Assembly (NCBI GenBank): GCA_031271075.1 | Contig: JAISWN010000251.1 | Coordinates: 1 to 6,338, forward strand | Length of the DNA stretch: 6,338 nucleotides | Reading direction: 5' to 3' | DNA from: Treponema sp. | Lineage (GTDB): Bacteria > Spirochaetota > Spirochaetia > Treponematales > Breznakiellaceae | Shown: positions 1-4,530 of the stretch, in pieces | How positions within the stretch are numbered: position 1 is the first letter of the stretch | How the letters are laid out: every line of letters starts with the position of its first letter | Notes under the pieces: model-generated | Database searches by the model: none | What the model was told of the DNA's origin: nothing | The model's input: the letters and a program-made list of their open reading frames with translations, nothing else | Translations under genes and position numbers: made by a program

Positions 1-2
1 TG

Positions 3-10
3 AAGGAGGA
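3..10 (+). promoter_or_regulatory. Shine-Dalgarno site of the large lipoprotein gene
   Basis: AAGGAGGA lies 4 nt before the ATG at 15 and is a near-perfect anti-16S match, so it fixes that start and predicts strong translation. The window opens with TGA at 1-3, which could be the stop codon of an upstream gene, but too little sequence is present to tell. Confidence 0.85.
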
Positions 11-14
11 CTCT

Positions 15-1913
15 ATGAAGAGGAAGAGTCTGCTTTTTGGTTTACTGGCGGTACTGTCCGCCGTATTGATCTTTACCGGCTGCGCGAACCCCGCCGACGG
101 GTCGGACGGTGCGCCGGGCCAGGTTGGCCCCGACGGAAAACCAGGAGGGTCGGGAACAGCGGGGACCACCTACCTGGAAGGAACCAAGTCGACTGAGGTC
201 ATTCAGGACGCGATTGACAACGGGGGGCGGGTTGTGTTTGCGGGTGTTACCCAGAGCGATACCGGCACAGTCATCATCCCGGCGAACAGGGTGGGCGGTG
301 CTGTGAAGCTGATAGGTACGGCGGCGTATACGACCTTTAACACCGGCGTGCTTGTTGTTGAGGACGTAAGCTCCGTTACCGGCGATGGCGGCCTTGTTGC
401 AAGCAATTCCGGCGGCGTTGTTATTGCTCCCACCGGGGTTCGGGCATCCACCAGTGGCAGCGGTGCTGTAGTTCGTATACAGGACGGCAGCGAAACCATC
501 GTGCCTGCCCCTAGCTTTGCGGTAAAAGCCGCTAAGGTAACGATTAGCGCCGCCGCTACAGACAAGACAAACATCAAGAGTAGCGAGCTTAATACCCAGA
601 AGCTCTATGTGGTGGGCGATGTAGAGGTAAGCGCGAAGATTGCCAATACGGCAACGATCACTGTTACCGGCAACGCCACGGTTAAGACGGAGGCCCAGGA
701 TAAGGCGGTTGTGTGGAACATCAAGGGTGACCTTGACGCGCAGGAATTGCCCACCACCGGAGCCGGTACGCTTACTGTAGGCGGGAAGGCTGATTTTGCT
801 AAAGCGGTTACCAGTATTACCGGAGCTATCAAGGTAGGGGGCAAGGCCACCTTCGCCAACGCCCTTACCACGACCACCGGAGTGGTTACCGTAGGCAGCC
901 TGGAAGTTACCGGCGCGGCGTCCCTTGGAGCCGGCGGCCTGACCGTTAACGGCGCGGCGGAGTTCAAAGCGGCGGCAACCCTGGGCGGCGATCTGACGGT
1001 GGGCGGGAACACGACATTCGGCGGCACGGCCACCTTGAAGGAAACCAGTTTCGGCGGCGACCTTACGCTGACAGCCAGCAGCGCCGTAACCCTGACCAGC
1101 ACTGAAACCGTAACCCTCGCGGCGGGTAAATCCATCAAAGTGGGTACGGCTACGGTGCTGACAGCCGACAGCGAAACGGTACTTACCCCGGGAGACGCAG
1201 TGCTTACCCCCACGGCAGGCAAGCTCGAACTGGGTACCGATGACCTTGAAATCACCAGCGGCGGCCTTACCGTAGCGGCGGGCGCTGAACTGGCGCTTAC
1301 CGCAAAAAACCTGACCGTTGCGACTGACGCCACGCTCACCCTGACCGGCGGGGCAACCACCACCGGCGCGAAGCTGAGCGGCACAGGCAAGCTTATAGCG
1401 GGCACCACGGAGATCGTTGGCGGCTGGCAGGCGGTCGGAACCACGGGCACCGTTGCGATAAAGGCGACAGCGGCGACTACCGCGTCCATCACCGCGAGCG
1501 CGGCCACAGCGGTACTTACCGGGATAAGCTCAGGCGCAGGAGTGATCACCGTACCGGCAAGCGGAACGCTCACCATCGCGGCGAATACCGCAATCAACAT
1601 TGCGGCTGACGGTACCATCAAGCTGACATATCATGCCTCAAACGGCGGAATCATCAATTTGAATGCAACCACCGCGAAAATAACCGGATTAACGGGTGGT
1701 ACCTCTAGCCAAGCTTTCACGACCTCCAATATAGCCAATGCTGCGTTATACACGGTAGGTACCAGTACCGGTAACCTTGCCGGAGGCGCTACTGCCGGTG
1801 GCGGCGCTGGTACGGGTTGGATTGGCGGCGGTAATGATACGGGGCCGAATAACCTTAAGGCGAGTACTTCCGCCGATGTTAGTATCGCCAAAGGCACCAC
1901 AATCGGCTCCTAA
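15..1913 (+). CDS. Large repetitive lipoprotein with collagen-like tract and beta-solenoid-like body
   Basis: This 632-residue protein is predicted to be exported and lipid-anchored. It has a basic N-terminus (MKRK), a hydrophobic core at residues 6-20 and a lipobox ending FTGC, with the lipidated cysteine at C23. Residues 29-50 form about seven Gly-X-Y triplets (for example GAP, GPD, GKP), a short collagen-like spacer. Residues 60-95 (STEVIQDAIDNGGRVVF, then a GTVIIPA stretch) recall the first coil of pectate-lyase-type beta-helices. The rest is very rich in Gly, Ala, Thr and Val, with short repeats such as LTVGGKADF, IKVGGKATF, LTVNGAAEF and LTVGGNTTF, as expected of a stacked beta-solenoid. 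The C-terminus is Gly-rich and ends without an obvious sorting signal. C23 is the only cysteine expected in the mature protein. The start is fixed by the strong ribosome site. A cell-surface structural or adhesive role is inference; no enzymatic motif is visible. It probably shares an mRNA with the inhibitor-like gene downstream. Confidence 0.85.
   Translation: MKRKSLLFGLLAVLSAVLIFTGCANPADGSDGAPGQVGPDGKPGGSGTAGTTYLEGTKSTEVIQDAIDNGGRVVFAGVTQSDTGTVIIPANRVGGAVKLIGTAAYTTFNTGVLVVEDVSSVTGDGGLVASNSGGVVIAPTGVRASTSGSGAVVRIQDGSETIVPAPSFAVKAAKVTISAAATDKTNIKSSELNTQKLYVVGDVEVSAKIANTATITVTGNATVKTEAQDKAVVWNIKGDLDAQELPTTGAGTLTVGGKADFAKAVTSITGAIKVGGKATFANALTTTTGVVTVGSLEVTGAASLGAGGLTVNGAAEFKAAATLGGDLTVGGNTTFGGTATLKETSFGGDLTLTASSAVTLTSTETVTLAAGKSIKVGTATVLTADSETVLTPGDAVLTPTAGKLELGTDDLEITSGGLTVAAGAELALTAKNLTVATDATLTLTGGATTTGAKLSGTGKLIAGTTEIVGGWQAVGTTGTVAIKATAATTASITASAATAVLTGISSGAGVITVPASGTLTIAANTAINIAADGTIKLTYHASNGGIINLNATTAKITGLTGGTSSQAFTTSNIANAALYTVGTSTGNLAGGATAGGGAGTGWIGGGNDTGPNNLKASTSADVSIAKGTTIGS
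753..1075 (+). repeat. Degenerate tandem protein repeats of about 18-22 residues inside the lipoprotein
   Basis: Residues about 247-353 contain five or six imperfect units with the pattern L-T-V-G-G-x-A-x-F-x-x-A followed by a Thr/Gly turn. Examples are LTVGGKADFAKAV, IKVGGKATFANAL, LTVNGAAEFKAAA and LTVGGNTTFGGTA. The coding DNA shares short words such as ACCACCGGAG (755 and 873 regions) and recurrent GTTACCGG, so the array may have grown by duplication. Regularly spaced hydrophobic strands with Gly turns fit one beta-solenoid coil per unit; this structural reading is inference. Confidence 0.7.
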
Positions 1914-2034
1914 CCCCTATGTGCCCCCCGGCGCACCATAGCCGGGGTAAAGGCGGGGCATAAGTCCCGCCTGGTAAACAACCAACAGCCGGGCCTGGAA
2001 AGGCCCGGCTTAATTGCCCTCACAAGGGAGGGCA
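1913..2034 (+). other. Array of four consecutive stem-loops between the lipoprotein and inhibitor genes
   Basis: Four separate hairpins fill most of the 134-nt gap. The first pairs CTATGTGC (1917-1924) with GCACCATAG (1933-1941) with one bulged C, and can be extended by ACCC/GGGT (1913-1916 with 1945-1948). The second pairs AGGCGGG (1951-1957) with CCCGCCT (1966-1972). The third is a perfect 10-bp stem, AGCCGGGCCT (1987-1996) with AGGCCCGGCT (2001-2010), capped by a GGAA tetraloop. The fourth pairs TGCCCTC (2015-2021) with GAGGGCA (2028-2034). None is followed by a T-run, so they do not look like ordinary intrinsic terminators. Possible roles are mRNA protection, partial attenuation of the downstream gene, or a target for a processing enzyme. 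Confidence 0.7.
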
Positions 2035-2035
2035 C

Positions 2036-2041
2036 AAGGAG
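2036..2041 (+). promoter_or_regulatory. Shine-Dalgarno site of the triple-domain inhibitor-like gene
   Basis: AAGGAG lies 6 nt before the ATG at 2048. It begins 1 nt after the foot of the fourth intergenic hairpin (ending at 2034), so the site stays exposed when that hairpin folds, while stacking on its edge is possible. Confidence 0.8.
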
Positions 2042-2047
2042 AGTGAC

Positions 2048-2887
2048 ATGATTAGAATTGGAGAATTTATCCCCCTTGCAAGACAAGACCTGTCCGGGCC
2101 CAACGGGTATAGTGTCAAGCTGGCCAAGCTCGAAAACTTTACGCTCTTGAGCATCAGCCCTATCCAGCCTGTGCCGCCCCAGCCTTACATCGAGCCGCCC
2201 AACACATTGTATACCTTTCAGGCCGTCAAACCAGGGCTGGGCTTAATCCAGTTCGCCAGATACTACCGCCCCTGGGCTCCCGACAGCATCGTGTATGAGC
2301 CCGAGCTGCAGTTCAACATCGGATTGGCGGACGGCGAAACCGCCGAAGCGGGACTGAAGGTCGGCGGCTGGACGCCCTTTGTAAAGCCGGAAGGCGAGGC
2401 GCTCAAGGTCTTTGAGGAGGCGCTCAAGGGCTTCGAAGGGGTGGGTTACAAATCCCTCCTGGTCAGCAGCCAGGTAGTCAAGGGAGTAAACTACATCTAC
2501 GCCGTCAACGGAAAGATAGTATACCCCGGCGCGGTTGAATTCCCGGGCCTGCTCAGTGTCTACGCGCCCCCCGTCGGGAAGCCCCGTATCACGCATATCA
2601 CCCGCCTGGGCGATCCGTCGGCCCTGGGCGGTTCCGGCGCGTTTCTTCCGGCTACGGAAGAAGAGAAAGGTCTTTTGAAGAAGGCGCAGGAAGGCCTCAT
2701 GGGCGGCGGCTTTACGGCGGAATACGTCTCGCATCAGGTGGTGTCCGGCCTCAGGCTTCACTTCATCGGCACGGAAACGCTGACCGACGAGGCTCTGACC
2801 AAACTCCCGGTTTACATCACCGTCTACGTGCCCGCCGGTGCGGACCCGGTCATCACCGACGTGCAAGAGGTTTACCACCTGGTGTAG
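2048..2887 (+). CDS. Putative cysteine-protease inhibitor: chagasin-like domain plus two cystatin-like domains
   Basis: The 279-residue product reads as three inhibitor-like domains. Residues 1 to about 90 resemble chagasin (family I42): SGPNGYS at 16-22 takes the place of the NPTTGY loop, and YTFQAVKPGLGLIQF leads into RYYRPW at 71-76, matching the last strands and the RPW loop. The Gly-rich DE loop of classical chagasins is not evident. Residues about 106-187 and 198-278 each show the cystatin order of helix followed by strands. The first has GGW at 106-108 and QVVKGVNY at 142-149; the second has QVVSG at 230-234. QxVxG is the papain-binding hairpin of cystatins. Both families are known to block papain-like (C1) cysteine proteases. 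There is no signal peptide, transmembrane segment or cysteine, so the protein is either cytosolic or released by another route. The strong ribosome site supports the start, and no upstream in-frame start adds a leader. Domain assignment is by motif reading; inhibition itself is inferred. Confidence 0.75.
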   Translation: MIRIGEFIPLARQDLSGPNGYSVKLAKLENFTLLSISPIQPVPPQPYIEPPNTLYTFQAVKPGLGLIQFARYYRPWAPDSIVYEPELQFNIGLADGETAEAGLKVGGWTPFVKPEGEALKVFEEALKGFEGVGYKSLLVSSQVVKGVNYIYAVNGKIVYPGAVEFPGLLSVYAPPVGKPRITHITRLGDPSALGGSGAFLPATEEEKGLLKKAQEGLMGGGFTAEYVSHQVVSGLRLHFIGTETLTDEALTKLPVYITVYVPAGADPVITDVQEVYHLV

Positions 2888-2955
2888 GAACCGCGGCAGC
2901 AAGTGAACATGAAGCATAAGAAGCATACATCGGGAAGCGCAAATCTTAAAAAATC

Positions 2956-2982
2956 ACCACGGAGTTCCACATCCTCCGTGGT
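2956..2982 (+). terminator. Strong intrinsic terminator, probably bidirectional
   Basis: ACCACGGAG (2956-2964) pairs perfectly with CTCCGTGGT (2974-2982) around a 9-nt loop. T2982-2987 forms a six-T run on the plus strand, followed by CTTT. AAAAAA at 2948-2953 gives the minus strand its own U-run. It ends the lipoprotein/inhibitor unit, and would also stop minus-strand transcripts coming through the HicB-like remnant. Confidence 0.9.
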
Positions 2983-3056
2983 TTTTTCTTTATCATTCCT
3001 AATCACTCATATCTCTTCTTCCGCTTCGAATTGGGAATAACCCTATGACCGCGCCC

Positions 3057-3152
3057 TTATTTATCCATGAAACAGAACCATTCCATCCCTTCCGCAACCC
3101 ATACCCGCGCTTCGTCATCCCAGGTCAATAAAACGGTGTATTCGTTCATCAT
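3057..3152 (-). pseudogene. Truncated HicB-like antitoxin remnant
   Basis: Reading leftward from 3152, a 31-codon frame begins MMNEYTVLLTWDDEARVWVA and then continues as an unrelated short tail (GMEWFCFMDK) to a stop. The first 20 residues match what I know of the start of HicB/DUF1902-type antitoxin domains (YTVxLTWDDEAxVWVAES). The usual continuation, with an acidic stretch then PGLVLE and a second helix, is missing. One frame over from the tail, DGMVLFHG can be read, which may be the decayed PGLVLEHG segment after a small deletion and frameshift. A GGAG site (3163-3160) sits 7 nt before the first ATG, so the fragment may still be translated. No HicA-like toxin gene is present within the window. 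An extended frame opening at 3359 exists but has no coding character before the two Met codons. Confidence 0.55.
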
Positions 3153-3190
3153 ATAGTGTCTCCGGGGCGTTTTCAATGGCTCGCGTGGCT

Positions 3191-3241
3191 CCTTGTAAGC
3201 TCCCGGCAAGGTACAAGTCTGGTTGCAGGTCATTTGCCGGG
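3191..3241. repeat. Overlapping inverted repeats upstream of the HicB-like remnant
   Basis: CCCGGCAA (3202-3209) is the exact inverse of TTGCCGGG (3234-3241), enclosing 24 nt. CTTGTA (3192-3197) pairs with TACAAG (3212-3217), and CCTTG (3191-3195) can instead pair with CAAGG (3207-3211). The pairings share bases and cannot all form together. Read on the minus strand, this lies in the possible leader of the antitoxin remnant; read on the plus strand, it lies upstream of the lipoprotein promoter. It may be a folded leader, a decayed mobile or dispersed repeat, or coincidence. Confidence 0.4.
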
Positions 3242-3263
3242 GGCCGCGGCTTGTTCCGATGCC

Positions 3264-3293
3264 TTGACAGGGTAAAAACCCGGATAGTATTAT
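3264..3293 (+). promoter_or_regulatory. Near-consensus sigma-70-type promoter giving a predicted leaderless mRNA
   Basis: TTGACA (3264-3269) is a perfect -35 element and TATTAT (3288-3293) a good -10 element, 18 nt apart. The start of transcription expected about 7 nt downstream falls at 3299-3301, on the ATG of the lipoprotein gene. GGGTAAAAACCC (3270-3281), a dyad with 4-bp arms, sits in the spacer next to the -35 element and could be an operator. No Shine-Dalgarno sequence lies between promoter and ATG. Confidence 0.7.
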
Positions 3294-3300
3294 TTTATAA

Positions 3301-3855
3301 ATGCGGATATTTACCCTTACCCTCCTGGCCGCCTTGTTTTGCTCATGCGAAGAAAGCAAATATTACATCCATATCACGAACAACGCCGGTCAAACGGTGC
3401 TTTACGCTTTGGCAAAGGATTCGGGAACCACCCACTCTATCAGGGAGGGTGAAAAGGCTGTCCACCAGGTGTCTTTCGGGGTTCCCCACGGGCTTGCCTC
3501 TTACGGGCCCGAAGAGGGGAAAACCAAGAACATCGGGGTCCGGTATATTGGGGACGACAGCTACGAATTTTACCCCCTGGCGGGGATACCCTTTTCGGTG
3601 ATCAATACGCTTAGTTTCGATGTAGAACTGAGATGCGGCGGCTATTTGAGCGCTGAGCCCTTGGAGGTTCCCGGACAATCGCAAGTTGTTCCCGTTGTTC
3701 CCGGTGAAGCTTCCGTGAAGATTTATACCCAAACCCCAATTTTTGGGGCAACCTTTGAAGACGCGGCCGGCCAGGAGTATCCCGCCCAGGTTACCTTCAC
3801 CGTAAAATACGACGACGATGACCAAGCGGAAGAGATTAGCGCCGTAATCCGTTGA
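3301..3855 (+). CDS. Small lipoprotein of unknown function
   Basis: The 184-residue product starts with a short lipoprotein signal (MRIFTLTLLAALFCSC), a hydrophobic stretch at residues 3-13 and a lipobox whose likely lipidated cysteine is C16; C14 and C112 are the other cysteines. The lipobox (FCSC) departs from the enterobacterial rule but fits the relaxed spirochaetal one. The mature part alternates hydrophobic and polar residues in strand-like runs (YYIHITNN, QTVLYALA, VTFTVKY) and has an acidic DDDD at 171-174, consistent with an all-beta periplasmic or surface domain. I recognise no family. An in-frame TAA at 3298-3300 directly precedes the ATG, so the start cannot be further upstream, and the signal peptide would be lost with a later start. 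It appears to be transcribed alone from the promoter overlapping its start. No terminator is clear after the stop. Confidence 0.8.
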   Translation: MRIFTLTLLAALFCSCEESKYYIHITNNAGQTVLYALAKDSGTTHSIREGEKAVHQVSFGVPHGLASYGPEEGKTKNIGVRYIGDDSYEFYPLAGIPFSVINTLSFDVELRCGGYLSAEPLEVPGQSQVVPVVPGEASVKIYTQTPIFGATFEDAAGQEYPAQVTFTVKYDDDDQAEEISAVIR

Positions 3856-3895
3856 GGGATAAGGCTGTTCGGTCAGATTGGAAGGGGCCGGGGCT

Positions 3896-3942
3896 TTAAT
3901 ATTAATAATAGCCTTGAAAAGATCCCTGTTCGGTAGTAAAGT
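3896..3942 (+). promoter_or_regulatory. Candidate sigma-70 promoter with AT-rich upstream element for the cheW operon
   Basis: TTGAAA (3914-3919) and TAAAGT (3937-3942) are 17 nt apart and lie about 54 nt before the cheW ATG at 3996. The AT-rich block TTAATATTAATAATA (3896-3910), which includes the perfect palindrome TTAATATTAA, lies just upstream, where an UP element or a repressor site would be expected. The -10 match is moderate. Confidence 0.5.
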
Positions 3943-3995
3943 ATCTTAAAGAGGGGTTTTTGCCTTGTTTTAAAGGCCGTGAAAGGGGAATCGGA

Positions 3996-4466
3996 ATGGT
4001 AGAGCAGAACCAGTTGGTTACTTTCCAGTTAGGAGAGGAACTGTACGGAATCAATATAATGGATGTCAAGGAGATTGTCCGGGTACAGGAGATTCGGGCG
4101 ATTCCCAACGCCCCTCCTTACGTGGAGGGGATTTTTAATCTGCGCAGTGAAATAATCCCAATTATAAACCTGCACAAGCGGTTTCATTTAAAAAAGATAC
4201 TGAATTCCGAGGAAGACGAGCTTTTGTCCGGTTTTATCATCATAGATATAGACGGGATGAAGCTTGGGGTCATTATTGACCGGGTTTCCCGGGTGGTAAC
4301 CATCGAAAAAGAGGATATTCAGCCTCCTCCCCAGATGTTGACCGGTATCGGGGCCGAGTATATCCAGGGTGTGGTCCGCCAGGAGCACGGCTACCTTATC
4401 ATTCTGGATATCCGGGATCTCTTTAACCCCAGGGAACTGCAGAAGATAATCGAACTTAGGCGGTAA
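3996..4466 (+). CDS. cheW: CheW chemotaxis coupling protein
   Basis: CheW is the cytoplasmic adaptor that links methyl-accepting chemoreceptors to the histidine kinase CheA. This 156-residue protein is a single complete CheW domain of normal length. It begins with the typical first strand (QLVTFQLGEELYGINIMDVKEI, residues 6-27) and has the characteristic IPNAPPYVEGIFNLR region (residues 36-50) followed by IIPIINL; R50 corresponds to the conserved Arg of the NLRG motif, with Ser instead of Gly after it. The second subdomain carries LGVIIDRVSRVV and ends YLIILDIRDLF. I chose ATG 3996 because AGGGGA at 3984-3989 lies 6 nt ahead and homology begins there. A TTG at 3960 in the same frame would add 12 residues of no family character and has no ribosome site. 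It is the first gene of an operon with the aminotransferase homologue and nadK. Confidence 0.95.
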   Translation: MVEQNQLVTFQLGEELYGINIMDVKEIVRVQEIRAIPNAPPYVEGIFNLRSEIIPIINLHKRFHLKKILNSEEDELLSGFIIIDIDGMKLGVIIDRVSRVVTIEKEDIQPPPQMLTGIGAEYIQGVVRQEHGYLIILDIRDLFNPRELQKIIELRR

Positions 4467-4475
4467 TGCCCTGAA

Positions 4476-4496
4476 TCTCCGGTTTTTGGCCGGAGA
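4476..4496 (+). other. Intercistronic hairpin between cheW and the aminotransferase gene
   Basis: TCTCCGG (4476-4482) pairs with CCGGAGA (4490-4496) around a TTTTTGG loop. It is followed by AATGTAATAG, not a T-run, so complete termination is unlikely. It may protect the cheW 3' end or give differential expression within the operon. Confidence 0.5.
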
Positions 4497-4530
4497 AATG
4501 TAATAGCGCCAGACTTTCCTGAGGTAATAC

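Noticed and set aside
605..1621. 338-codon open frame on the minus strand opposite the large lipoprotein
   Set aside because: It is almost only Ala, Val, Pro, Ser and Thr, as expected from reading GC-rich repeat codons backwards, and it has no recognisable domain; the plus-strand gene has a strong ribosome site and signal peptide.
1911..2047. Integron attC-like recombination site in the hairpin array
   Set aside because: Strong palindromes are present, but I could not find the paired RYYYAAC and GTTRRRY core sites at the ends, and the flanking genes are not arranged as cassettes.
2909..3040. Small plus-strand frame starting at ATG 2909 (MKHKKHTSGS)
   Set aside because: It runs straight through the terminator hairpin and T-run, has no convincing ribosome site, and its sequence is low in complexity. 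The repeated GAAGCATA at 2911 and 2920 looks incidental.
3176..3601. 141-codon plus-strand frame overlapping the small lipoprotein start
   Set aside because: It is rich in Arg, Cys, Gly and Pro without domain character and overlaps a frame with a clear lipoprotein signal and promoter.
3960..3995. TTG start extending CheW by 12 residues
   Set aside because: No ribosome site precedes it, the extra residues do not resemble any CheW N-terminus, and ATG 3996 has a good site at the right distance.
4476..4500. Intrinsic terminator after cheW
   Set aside because: The 7-bp stem has its T-run inside the loop and not after the stem, and the next gene has its own ribosome site close by with no new promoter seen, so read-through is more likely.
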